This document shows, one piece after another, positions 6,582 through 13,011 of a DNA stretch of 13,011 bases. The position numbers were made by a program, and so were the translations under genes. Source of the stretch: an uncultured Bacillota bacterium (lineage in GTDB: Bacteria > Bacillota > Clostridia > Tissierellales > Tissierellaceae); contig CALGAG010000058.1 in assembly GCA_937951995.1 (NCBI GenBank), positions 1-13,011 of the forward strand, in the 5' to 3' direction. Each line of letters begins with the position of its first letter. The first letter of the stretch is position 1. A model generated the notes under the pieces. The model made no database searches, was not told the DNA's origin, and saw only the letters and a program-made list of their open reading frames with translations.

Positions 6582-6610
6582 TTGAATAGAATGTCCTCCA
6601 GGGGTATAAT
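6582..6610 (+). promoter_or_regulatory. Promoter of the signal peptidase gene
   Basis: TTGAAT (6582-6587) and TATAAT (6605-6610) are separated by exactly 17 bases, a near-consensus housekeeping promoter. Transcription should begin around 6617, which rules out an in-frame ATG at 6582 and fixes the gene start downstream. It is back-to-back with the regulator promoter on the other strand. Confidence 0.75.
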
Positions 6611-6650
6611 CAGAGTATGTTTAAAATCAAATGATTACAGGGAGACCACT

Positions 6651-7217
6651 ATGAGCGCAGATAATTCAAACCTAAGTCTAAATAGCAAGCTGATAATATT
6701 TTTTGTAATAGCAGCCATCATGTTCACTGGAATAATAATATCCTTTGATTTCATAGAAATAAGCGGCGATTCAATGATGCCGACACTTGCAAGCGGCGAT
6801 TCAGTCCTGATATGGAGCCTTCCATATGTTCCAGGCATGCCGGATGAAAAGCTGGATTATGGAGATATTATCGTGATTTCAGGTCCTGATTCAATGGACA
6901 ATGTCCTTATGATAAAGAGGATAATAGGGTTTGAAGATGATGTAATAGAAATCATTGAGGGCCAGGTCTACAGAAACGGCCAGCTTCTTACCGAGGGGTA
7001 CATAACTGGAATGACCCTACCCCTTAATCTCCAAAAGGACCCTGGAAAAATGCCGGAATGGGATGAGGAATACACCTATACCGTTCCCGAAAACCATGTA
7101 TACCTGCTAGGCGACAACAGGCTGGTTTCAACTGACAGCAGGGAGTATGGTGCTCTCCCCATAAGTGACATCATTGGTAGGATGATCTTCCCTAGAAAAG
7201 TATTGCAAACACCCTAA
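6651..7217 (+). CDS. lepB: Type I signal peptidase
   Basis: This 188-residue membrane protease removes signal peptides from exported proteins at the outer face of the membrane. One N-terminal membrane anchor (about residues 13-31) is followed by the catalytic domain. The nucleophile is S41 in SGDSMMPTL, and the general-base lysine is K89 in MIKRIIG. The GDNRLVSTDSREYG stretch (family box E) lies near the C-terminus. The length is typical of the short Gram-positive SipS-like form rather than the longer E. coli enzyme. The ATG at 6651 follows AGGGAG by six bases and lies downstream of the promoter. An alternative upstream frame start would precede the promoter and is rejected. The last 26 bases overlap the tail of the cardiolipin synthase gene on the opposite strand, with no terminator visible between. 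Confidence 0.92.
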   Translation: MSADNSNLSLNSKLIIFFVIAAIMFTGIIISFDFIEISGDSMMPTLASGDSVLIWSLPYVPGMPDEKLDYGDIIVISGPDSMDNVLMIKRIIGFEDDVIEIIEGQVYRNGQLLTEGYITGMTLPLNLQKDPGKMPEWDEEYTYTVPENHVYLLGDNRLVSTDSREYGALPISDIIGRMIFPRKVLQTP

Positions 7218-8718
7218 GGATTGCATCAAAGACCCTGGACAGGAATCCTTTGTCAATATCCTCAATGAATATCTCAGTGCTCTTCTGGATTGTATCCAGT
7301 GAGTCCTCCCTGAGCCTTATGAGCGACTTGTTCCTGTAAAGTATTACTCCACACTCAAAATGCAGGTAGAGGCTTCTGTAATCCATGTTAACAGTTCCCA
7401 CAACTCCAATCTTGTCATCACATACATAGCTCTTTGCATGCATGAAACCAGGTGTGTATTCATATATTCTCACACCCGCCCTCAAGAGAGGCAGGTAATT
7501 GGACCTGGTGATCCTGAACACCAGCTTCTTATCCGGTATTCCCGGGGTCACAATCCTGATATCCACCCCTCGCTTTGCAGCCATGCAAAGGGCTGTCTGC
7601 AATTCATTGTCAATTATCAGGTAGGGTGTGAAGATATATACATAATCTCGGGCCTGTGACAGTATTTCTATGTATATGTTCTCACCAAGGGGCTCATTAT
7701 CAAGGGGTGAGTCTGAAAATGGCTGTACATATCCTCCTGAATCATGCTTAATCGCTTCCTCTCCCTTGTATCTGTAATCTCTGGGGTCCCCCCTGTCATC
7801 CCGAAATGCATTCCACATCTCCAAAAACATTACCGTGAAGCTCCAAACTCCAACTCCCTTGAGCATTATCCCCGTATCCTTCCAGTGGCCAAACCTCTCC
7901 TTCACATTTATATACTCATCAGCTAGATTTATCCCTCCGGTGAATGCAGTGTGTCCGTCTATTACCAGGATCTTCCTATGGTCCCTGTGGTTCATTACAA
8001 CCGACAGGACGGGCCTGAACCTGTTAAAGGCCATGCAACGAATTCCCAGGTCCTCCATCCTCCTGGCAAAATCTCCCGGAAGAAGGAACATGGACCCCAC
8101 ATCGTCGTAGATCATCCTTACATCCAAACCCTCCCGGACCTTCCTCACAAGAACTTCAAGCATCCTGTCCCACATTACACCCTGCTCAATTATAAAGTAC
8201 TCAAAGAATATGTAACTCTGTGCCTTCTCCATTTCCTGGAGCATGGCATCAAACATTTCCTCACCAAGGGGGTAGTATTTTGTCATGGTATCCCCATAGA
8301 GAGGGTAGTCGCTTTGAGAGTACACATACCTGGATGTACCCGTGGCCCTTTGGTCAATCGCTTCAAGACGTTCAGCGGTTTCACTGTCCTGAATCAGCAA
8401 TGGAAGTACCTTTTCGTGCTCATTTGCAAGCCTTGTGCGCATAAATCTGGAGGGCCTCTTGTTTCCAAAGACCAAATAGAACAATCCCCCAAAAACCGGC
8501 AAGGCCATAATAAGGATTATCCAGCCGATTTTGTAGGAGGCATTCTCCTCCTTCATGTTCAGGAACAGGACCACCAAAATACTGAAAATAGAAAGGGCTG
8601 AGCTGATCCATTCTGAGTAATCAAGGATCCTCAAAAGGAAAAGTATCCCCCAAACCAGTTGCGCAACAATTATTATCCCTATCAAGGTTATCCTGTAATT
8701 AATCTTTTTTAGCAGCAT
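7192..8718 (-). CDS. cls: Cardiolipin synthase (phospholipase D family)
   Basis: This 508-residue membrane enzyme makes cardiolipin from two phosphatidylglycerol molecules. The N-terminus has hydrophobic membrane segments of the PLDc_N type (about residues 9-30, 37-54 and 64-84). Two phospholipase D HxKxxxxD motifs follow: H247-K249-D254 in HRKILVID and H427-K429-D434 in HAKSYVCD, each with a following GG/GTxN box. This is full length for the bacterial Cls family. It is the last gene of a three-gene operon, starting three bases after the stop of the guanylate-kinase-like gene, which suggests translational coupling. A GGGGGA ribosome site lies seven bases before its ATG. Confidence 0.95.
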   Translation of the reverse strand: MLLKKINYRITLIGIIIVAQLVWGILFLLRILDYSEWISSALSIFSILVVLFLNMKEENASYKIGWIILIMALPVFGGLFYLVFGNKRPSRFMRTRLANEHEKVLPLLIQDSETAERLEAIDQRATGTSRYVYSQSDYPLYGDTMTKYYPLGEEMFDAMLQEMEKAQSYIFFEYFIIEQGVMWDRMLEVLVRKVREGLDVRMIYDDVGSMFLLPGDFARRMEDLGIRCMAFNRFRPVLSVVMNHRDHRKILVIDGHTAFTGGINLADEYINVKERFGHWKDTGIMLKGVGVWSFTVMFLEMWNAFRDDRGDPRDYRYKGEEAIKHDSGGYVQPFSDSPLDNEPLGENIYIEILSQARDYVYIFTPYLIIDNELQTALCMAAKRGVDIRIVTPGIPDKKLVFRITRSNYLPLLRAGVRIYEYTPGFMHAKSYVCDDKIGVVGTVNMDYRSLYLHFECGVILYRNKSLIRLREDSLDTIQKSTEIFIEDIDKGFLSRVFDAILRVFAILF

Positions 8719-8721
8719 CCT

Positions 8722-9273
8722 CTAGTCCCCCGTCTGTTTTTTAAGTACCTCACCCAATCCCTCAACTATGATTCTGGACTTCCACCAGGAATCCCTTGAG
8801 TTCTCAATAGTCATATGGGCCAGGTGGAGCATGACCTCCATTTCCTCACCATGGGAATCCACCCTTGGCTGGATAAGAGACTCCCCTCTTCCCTCCATTC
8901 TGGAGATGCATTCCTCCAAAGGCGCACGGACTCCTACAACTATTACATTGTCCGGGAACACTTCCCTCAGTATTTTGGCGCCATTTCCATCAACCACTAT
9001 GGCGACTAGCTCTCCTTTGTCCACCGCACTTCTCAGTGGCCCCATGCCTGTTCCGTAAAGGTTCCCATTGTAGCTGGTGTACTCCAGCAGTTCCCCTTCC
9101 CTATAGAGTCGCAGTAGCTCCTCCTCCTTCATGAAGTAATAGTCTATGCCGTCCCTTTCGCCCTCTCTTGAAGGCCTTGTGGTGTATGTGGTAACCTTCC
9201 TGATATTCATATACTTGGCCAGCGTTGTCTTTCCGGATCCACTTGGCCCCATAAATGCAACAATATTTATCAT
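8722..9273 (-). CDS. Guanylate-kinase-like P-loop protein, shortened
   Basis: This 183-residue protein has a P-loop GPSGSGKT (9-16), the GMP-binding block TTRPSREGERDGIDYYF (31-47), a YNGNLYGT stretch (68-75) and a DGNGAK box (95-100), all in guanylate kinase order. The segment between the P-loop and TTRP is about eight residues shorter than in E. coli Gmk, so the first helix region is reduced. It may act on GMP or another nucleotide, or be a specialised paralogue; the housekeeping gmk is probably elsewhere. I chose the ATG at 9273, seven bases after GGGAG, because it gives the family-typical INIVAFMGPSG start. An in-frame ATG at 9312, also with a GGGAG site, would add 13 residues. It lies between the small membrane protein and cls. 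Confidence 0.8.
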   Translation of the reverse strand: MINIVAFMGPSGSGKTTLAKYMNIRKVTTYTTRPSREGERDGIDYYFMKEEELLRLYREGELLEYTSYNGNLYGTGMGPLRSAVDKGELVAIVVDGNGAKILREVFPDNVIVVGVRAPLEECISRMEGRGESLIQPRVDSHGEEMEVMLHLAHMTIENSRDSWWKSRIIVEGLGEVLKKQTGD

Positions 9274-9334
9274 GTTTTTTCTCCCATCCCCATTATAGTG
9301 AAACTTATTCATAGGCCCACTCCCAAGTCTCACC

Positions 9335-9595
9335 CTAGAATAAGGACTGACTTGGCATCCTTACATAAGAAAACAGGATTCCCCCAACCAGTAAATACAG
9401 GACCAGTCCTATAAGGACCATAACAATCTGTGCCTTGAAAAAGTTGGCCTTGCTTGTCTTTGTTCCACTTCCAAATGCCCAGACAAAGGGCATCACTATG
9501 TTTACCAGGGGTATGGCCATAACTATTGTTGTAATTATCCACTCGGAAACGCTTACAGGATCATTGTTGCCGTATTCATATCTCCTATCTCCCAA
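9335..9595 (-). CDS. Small two-helix membrane protein, TTG start
   Basis: This 86-residue protein has two hydrophobic helices (about 17-41 and 53-77) joined by a short basic, Gly/Ser-rich loop containing SGTKTSKANFFKAQ. The NDPVSVSEW lead-in and the SKANFFKA loop look like a widespread small clostridial membrane family of unknown function; I give no family name. It is the first gene of the operon with the guanylate-kinase-like protein and cls. No ATG or GTG is available in the frame upstream. The TTG at 9595 is seven bases after AAAGGAG (9609-9603), which makes it the start. Confidence 0.75.
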   Translation of the reverse strand: MGDRRYEYGNNDPVSVSEWIITTIVMAIPLVNIVMPFVWAFGSGTKTSKANFFKAQIVMVLIGLVLYLLVGGILFSYVRMPSQSLF

Positions 9596-9602
9596 AGGAA
9601 TT

Positions 9603-9609
9603 CTCCTTT
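9603..9609 (-). promoter_or_regulatory. Strong ribosome binding site supporting the TTG start
   Basis: AAAGGAG on the minus strand ends seven bases before the TTG at 9595, decisive for a non-ATG start. Confidence 0.75.
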
Positions 9610-9639
9610 CATCTAAATTTAGATATCTCTCCTAGCTTG

Positions 9640-9668
9640 ATTATATCACTACTGGAGGCCACTTCCAA
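9640..9668 (-). promoter_or_regulatory. Promoter of the membrane protein/kinase/cls operon
   Basis: On the minus strand TTGGAA (9668-9663) and TATAAT (9645-9640) are exactly 17 bases apart, with an extended TGA before the -10. This is the best promoter on that strand and should drive all three genes to 7192. Confidence 0.75.
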
Positions 9669-9719
9669 TATTGCCGGCTTGTAAAATATCCTGATTGATG
9701 TTTTCATTTTGACTTTTGG

Positions 9720-9728
9720 TGGTATAAT
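9720..9728 (+). promoter_or_regulatory. Extended -10 promoter of the ribose operon
   Basis: TGGTATAAT is a perfect extended -10 (TGn plus TATAAT, 9723-9728). No good -35 is seen: TTTTCA at 9701-9706 has 16-base spacing but matches weakly. Extended -10 promoters can work without a strong -35. Transcription should begin near 9735, within a few bases of the operator. Confidence 0.6.
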
Positions 9729-9737
9729 ATAGGTGTA

Positions 9738-9751
9738 GTTAAACGTTTAAC
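9738..9751 (+). promoter_or_regulatory. RbsR operator
   Basis: GTTAAACGTTTAAC is a perfect 14-bp palindrome with the central CG typical of LacI-family sites. It covers roughly +3 to +16 of the transcript, so a bound repressor would block initiation or early elongation. It resembles catabolite (cre) sites too, so CcpA could also bind; RbsR is the simpler reading. Confidence 0.8.
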
Positions 9752-9768
9752 CAAGGTGGGATCTTTCA

Positions 9769-10776
9769 ATGAAAAAACGACACTCCACAATTAAAGATAT
9801 AGCCAAGGCGGCTGGTGTCTCAACTGCCACGGTTTCAATGATAATGAATAAAAAGGACAAGAACATTTCACAGCCTACACGGGAGAAGGTTCTCAAGATC
9901 GCCAAGGAAATCAACTATATTCCAAATTCCATGGCAAGAAGCCTTGTTACAAGCCAGACCAAGACCCTGGGGCTGGTCCTTCCAGACATTGTCAACCCCT
10001 TCTTCCCCGAGATTGCAAGGGGGGCCGAAGACAGGGCCAGGGAAGCAGGCTACAGCATAATAATATGCAACACGGATGACAATGTGGACCAGGAAAACAA
10101 GTACATTCAGATGCTATCAGAAAAAATGGTGGATGGGATAATCCTGACCCACTCCGCCAATAGAAGTGATGAAATGATAGGCCTTGAAAACAGCCGTGTC
10201 CCAATTATACTGATCGACCGTGATTACAATTCCCCCAATGTCCTGGGCAAGGTTCTGGTGGATAATTCAAGGGCGTCCAGGGACGGGGTGAAGTACCTTA
10301 TAGACAAGGGCTACAGGAGGATTGCATACATTGCAGGTCCTCTCAATACAGGTACTGCTAGGGACAGGCTCCATGGTTACGAAATTGCCCTTGCCGAGGA
10401 AGGAATTGCTTATGACGAGGCCCTGGTCAGGGTTGGTGAATACAAGTCCAAGTGGGGCTATGATGCAGCAGAGGACCTTCTGGACAGCCAGATTGACTTC
10501 CAGGCCATCTTCTGTGGTAACGATGCAATTGCAATCGGGGCCATGAAGAAGCTCCGGGAAAGGGGGATAAAGGTCCCGGAGGATATTGCAATAATGGGCT
10601 TTGACGATATATACATAGCCTCCATGGTGGACCCGGAGCTTACGACAATCAAGCAGCCAAACTATTCCATGGGTTATGAAGCGGTCAATATGATGATAGA
10701 CTCCATACAGGGCAAGAGGATTGACAGTAGGAACCTTATCCTGGAAACGGAGCTTGTGGTAAGAAAATCCAGCTGA
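9769..10776 (+). CDS. rbsR: Ribose operon repressor, LacI family
   Basis: This 335-residue DNA-binding repressor should hold the ribose operon off until a sugar ligand binds. The N-terminal helix-turn-helix is KDIAKAAGVSTATVSMIMN (about 9-27) and the hinge helix is NSMARSL (53-59). The rest is a periplasmic-binding-protein-like effector domain (from about residue 64), with VDPELTTIKQP near the C-terminus as in the family. It is full length for LacI/RbsR. The ATG follows AAGGTGG by nine bases. As the first gene, with a perfect operator just before it, it is probably autoregulated. The name rests on the linked rbsK, rbsD and rbsA; the sequence alone supports only the LacI family. Confidence 0.9.
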   Translation: MKKRHSTIKDIAKAAGVSTATVSMIMNKKDKNISQPTREKVLKIAKEINYIPNSMARSLVTSQTKTLGLVLPDIVNPFFPEIARGAEDRAREAGYSIIICNTDDNVDQENKYIQMLSEKMVDGIILTHSANRSDEMIGLENSRVPIILIDRDYNSPNVLGKVLVDNSRASRDGVKYLIDKGYRRIAYIAGPLNTGTARDRLHGYEIALAEEGIAYDEALVRVGEYKSKWGYDAAEDLLDSQIDFQAIFCGNDAIAIGAMKKLRERGIKVPEDIAIMGFDDIYIASMVDPELTTIKQPNYSMGYEAVNMMIDSIQGKRIDSRNLILETELVVRKSS

Positions 10777-10782
10777 AAGGAG
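10776..10782 (+). promoter_or_regulatory. Ribosome binding site deciding the ribokinase start
   Basis: AAAGGAG lies eight bases before the ATG at 10791 but only two before the in-frame TTG at 10785, so the ATG is the likely start. It overlaps the rbsR stop codon. Confidence 0.75.
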
Positions 10783-10790
10783 CATTGATT

Positions 10791-11726
10791 ATGGTTATAG
10801 TTGTTGGCAGTCTCAATATGGACCTTGTGATAAGGGCTCCAAAAATACCCAGACCTGGAGAAACGGTCCTTGGATCGGATTTCAGACAGGTACCAGGTGG
10901 AAAAGGGGCAAACCAGGCTGATGCAGCTGCAAAGCTTGGTGCAGAGACAGCCATCCTTGGAGCTGTTGGGAGGGATTCCATGGGAAGCACCCTGGTCCAG
11001 GCACTGAAAATGGATGGTGTAAAGGTGGACATGGTTCTGGAAAAGGAAGACCTTCCCACAGGGGTTGCTGCAATTGTTGTTGAGGATTCAGGCAACAATG
11101 CCATAACAGTTGCTCCCGGAGCAAATTCTGGCCTTACTCCCCATGACATTTCCAGTATGGAAGGGATATTTAAAGGGGCCAAAGTAATGCTGGTGCAGCT
11201 GGAGACTCCTTTGGATACTGTGAAAAGGGCTCTTCAACTGGCAAGAGAAAACAATGTAAAGACCATTCTCAATCCAGCTCCCGCAATGGAGCTTGATGAT
11301 GAGATATTCTCCCTTGTGGACATCATGACTCCCAACGAGACTGAGCTTGAGATATTGAGCGGAATGGATACCAGCGACCTTGACAAGGTTGAAAGGGCCG
11401 GACAACACCTTCTTAAAAAAGGTGTTTCCAGGCTGATAGTAACCCTTGGCAGCCAGGGAAGCATGGACATTGTTCAGGATTCAGCCACAACCTACCCGGC
11501 ATATAAGGTCAAGGCCGTTGATACAACAGCTGCAGGAGACAGCTTCAATGCGGCACTGGCAGTATCCATAGCCAATGGAGAATCCATGGAGGATTCAATA
11601 AGGTTTGCCACCAAGGTTGGAGCCATGACGGTAACAAAACACGGGGCCCAGACCTCCCTGCCCCTTATTGGCCAGGTTGAGGAATTTGAAGTATGGTATG
11701 AAAAAATGAAGCTTGAGGAGAGATGA
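10791..11726 (+). CDS. rbsK: Ribokinase (PfkB family)
   Basis: This 311-residue cytosolic kinase converts ribose and ATP to ribose 5-phosphate, the entry to the pentose phosphate pathway. The substrate motif GSLNMD is at 6-11 and the PfkB signature GGKGANQA at 37-44. NPAPA is at 161-165. The anion-hole/catalytic stretch DTTAAGDSF (244-252) includes the catalytic base D250; the usual GAGD reads AAGD here, a common variant. The length is normal. The gene starts 14 bases after rbsR, and its TGA overlaps the first of two possible ATGs of rbsD, so the three genes are cotranscribed. Confidence 0.95.
   Translation: MVIVVGSLNMDLVIRAPKIPRPGETVLGSDFRQVPGGKGANQADAAAKLGAETAILGAVGRDSMGSTLVQALKMDGVKVDMVLEKEDLPTGVAAIVVEDSGNNAITVAPGANSGLTPHDISSMEGIFKGAKVMLVQLETPLDTVKRALQLARENNVKTILNPAPAMELDDEIFSLVDIMTPNETELEILSGMDTSDLDKVERAGQHLLKKGVSRLIVTLGSQGSMDIVQDSATTYPAYKVKAVDTTAAGDSFNAALAVSIANGESMEDSIRFATKVGAMTVTKHGAQTSLPLIGQVEEFEVWYEKMKLEER
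11715..11720 (+). promoter_or_regulatory. Ribosome binding site deciding the rbsD start
   Basis: GAGGAG lies eight bases before the ATG at 11729 but only two before the ATG at 11723. The second ATG also gives the family N-terminus MKKG. Confidence 0.7.
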
Positions 11727-11728
11727 TT

Positions 11729-12136
11729 ATGAAAAAAGGCTTTTTGCTCAATTCAGAGGTATCCTCTGTGATATCACACATGGGCCACATGGATGAGCTC
11801 ACAGTTGGAGATGCAGGTCTTCCCATTCCCTCTGAAACCTACAGGATTGACCTTTCAGTATTTGAAGGTGTCCCCTCATTTCTGGATGTCCTAAGGGCCG
11901 TACTGTCGGAACAAAAGGTGGAAGGAATAATCCTGGCAGAAGAGATCAAGGAAGCAAGCCCAGAGATGCGCTCAAAAATCCTTAGGCTTGTTGAGGAGTT
12001 TGAGGATGAGTTTACAGTCACCTACCTAACACACGATGATTTCAAGACCAGAACTAAAGAATCCAAGGCAGTTGTAAGGACCGGTGAATTCACACCATAC
12101 GCAAATGTGATCCTGATATCAGGAGTTGTATTCTAA
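11729..12136 (+). CDS. rbsD: D-ribose pyranase
   Basis: This 135-residue enzyme speeds the interconversion of ribose ring forms, supplying the furanose that ribokinase uses. It follows the E. coli RbsD pattern closely: MKKG start, NSEVSSVIS, GHMDELTVGDAGLPIP, RIDL, GVPSF, IILAEEIK and the C-terminal RTGEFTPYANVILISGV block. The catalytic histidine H20 is in place. Family members form ring-shaped oligomers. The ATG at 11729 is preferred over 11723 on ribosome site spacing and homology. It lies two bases after the rbsK stop. Confidence 0.95.
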   Translation: MKKGFLLNSEVSSVISHMGHMDELTVGDAGLPIPSETYRIDLSVFEGVPSFLDVLRAVLSEQKVEGIILAEEIKEASPEMRSKILRLVEEFEDEFTVTYLTHDDFKTRTKESKAVVRTGEFTPYANVILISGVVF

Positions 12137-12159
12137 TAATCTATGAGGAGGAAATCTCC

Positions 12160-13011
12160 ATGGAAGAAAAAGTTGTATCGATGGAAAACATCATAAAGGA
12201 GTTCTCCGGCGTAAGGGTTCTGGACAATGTTGATTTCAACATCTACAAGGGTAAGGTCATGGCGCTTGTGGGCGAGAACGGAGCCGGAAAGTCCACCTTG
12301 ATGAAAATACTTACTGGTGTTTATGTAAGGACTTCAGGCAAGGTTGTTCTCAATGGAGAACCTGTAGAGTTCAACACCACAAAGGAATCCCAGGATAAGG
12401 GGATAGCATTTATCCATCAGGAGCTAAACCTGGTCAGGGACCTATCCATTGGCGAGAACATATTCCTGGGTAGGGAGCCCGTGGGCCCAGCCGGTAAGAT
12501 AAGGTGGAAAAAGCTTTATGATGACTCAAGGGAATGGTTGACAAAGCTTGGCCTTGAGGAGGACCCCAGGGAGCTGGTCAGAAACCTTAGTGTTGGAAAG
12601 CAGCAGATGATTGAAATTGCAAAGGCACTATCCCTGGATGCCCAGGTTATAATCATGGACGAGCCCACCGGTGCACTTACCCTGTCTGAAACAGATAGGT
12701 TGTTCCAGGTGGTCAAGGAGTTAAGGGATTCAGGACACAGCATTGTATACATTTCACACAGGCTAAATGAAATTTTCGAAATCTGTGACCATGTCACCGT
12801 CCTTAGGGACGGAACCTTTGTGGGAGAAGAGTCCATTGAAAACCTTGATGAAGACAGGATCATTGAGATGATGGTGGGAAGAAAGCTAAGCGAACAGTAC
12901 CCAAGGGTGGAAACAGAAATTGGAGATGTGGTCCTTGAGGTGAAAAACCTTTCCAACAGATTTGTGAAGGATATTTCATTCCAGCTCAGGAAGGGAGAAG
13001 TCCTTGGAGTT
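12160..13011 (+). CDS. rbsA: Ribose ABC transporter ATP-binding protein, partial at window edge
   Basis: The first 284 codons are present and open to the window end; RbsA-type proteins have about 490-500 residues with two ATPase domains. Domain one is complete: Walker A GENGAGKST (38-46), Q-loop HQELNL (86-91), signature LSVGKQQ (143-149), Walker B IIMDEP (164-169) and switch histidine H200. The second domain begins around residue 255 (VVLEVKNLS) and is cut. The protein would couple ATP hydrolysis to ribose uptake together with the RbsC permease and RbsB binding protein, expected next. Start ATG is eight bases after GAGGAGG and 23 bases after rbsD. Other sugar transporters (galactose, xylose) share this architecture; linkage to rbsK and rbsD supports ribose. 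Confidence 0.92.
   Translation, partial: MEEKVVSMENIIKEFSGVRVLDNVDFNIYKGKVMALVGENGAGKSTLMKILTGVYVRTSGKVVLNGEPVEFNTTKESQDKGIAFIHQELNLVRDLSIGENIFLGREPVGPAGKIRWKKLYDDSREWLTKLGLEEDPRELVRNLSVGKQQMIEIAKALSLDAQVIIMDEPTGALTLSETDRLFQVVKELRDSGHSIVYISHRLNEIFEICDHVTVLRDGTFVGEESIENLDEDRIIEMMVGRKLSEQYPRVETEIGDVVLEVKNLSNRFVKDISFQLRKGEVLGV

Noticed and set aside
6582..6650. Upstream start for the signal peptidase at 6582
   Set aside because: The near-consensus promoter (-35 at 6582, -10 at 6605) lies across these codons, so they would not be in the transcript; the ATG at 6651 has a ribosome site.
7216..7253. Possible terminator AAGGATT...AATCCTT after the signal peptidase gene
   Set aside because: The stem is only seven pairs around a loop of about 21 bases, with no T-run, and it lies in cls coding sequence.
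7951..8601. 216-residue plus-strand open frame antisense to cls
   Set aside because: It lacks recognisable domains and a ribosome site, and lies wholly over the conserved phospholipase D coding sequence.
10267..10785. 172-residue minus-strand open frame antisense to rbsR
   Set aside because: It is a shadow of the conserved LacI effector-domain coding sequence with no family match.
12516..12956. 146-residue minus-strand open frame
   Set aside because: It lies opposite the well-conserved first ATPase domain of rbsA and shows no features of its own.

Overview
The window looks like chromosome of an anaerobic, low-to-mid GC Bacillota bacterium, probably of the Clostridia/Tissierellia type. The reasons are AGG-type Shine-Dalgarno sites, sigma-A-like promoters, an oxygen-sensitive glycyl radical enzyme with its activase, an rbsRKDA ribose operon in Bacillus-type gene order, and a secreted protein with copper-amine-oxidase-N-like repeats. 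No rRNA, tRNA, CRISPR array, insertion sequence or phage gene was seen. Assignments rest on motif reading only; no database search was possible.

Left part (1-2715). The first codons of a minus-strand gene resembling the Mbeg1-like/DUF2974 family leave the window at base 1. Divergent from it is a secreted protein with a long Asp/Ser/Glu repeat and a C-terminal domain of two GRTxxPVRF motifs. It converges on a 480-residue orphan carrying a ParB/sulfiredoxin-like GQHR motif. The two convergent genes share a bidirectional terminator, and their upstream regions share an exact 14-nt element. In front of the secreted protein this element is half of a perfect inverted repeat over the -10 box.

Glycyl radical block (2685-6547, minus strand). 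In transcription order this is an XRE-cupin regulator with its own promoter and terminator, then a second promoter, a 788-residue glycyl radical enzyme and its radical-SAM activase (1-nt overlap), and a terminator. The enzyme reads NCGCVVP at the thiyl-radical site, without the glutamate two residues after the cysteine that marks the diol-dehydratase-type enzymes. The activase has only three cysteines, so it lacks the ferredoxin insert usual for activases of non-PFL enzymes. The substrate is unknown. This is the part most likely to hold undescribed chemistry.

Envelope block (6582-9668). A type I signal peptidase on the plus strand runs tail-to-tail, with 26 nt of overlap, into a minus-strand operon. 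That operon holds a small two-helix membrane protein with a TTG start, a shortened guanylate-kinase-like P-loop protein and a cardiolipin synthase. A strong promoter lies upstream of the membrane protein.

Ribose block (9720-13011, plus strand). This is a LacI-family RbsR with a perfect 14-bp operator at its own transcription start, then ribokinase, ribose pyranase and the start of the ribose ABC transporter ATPase RbsA, which runs off the window. RbsR should repress the whole unit until ribose (or a derived signal) is present. RbsA energises import, RbsD converts the pyranose form for the kinase and RbsK phosphorylates it to ribose 5-phosphate. The permease and binding protein would be expected just beyond the right edge.
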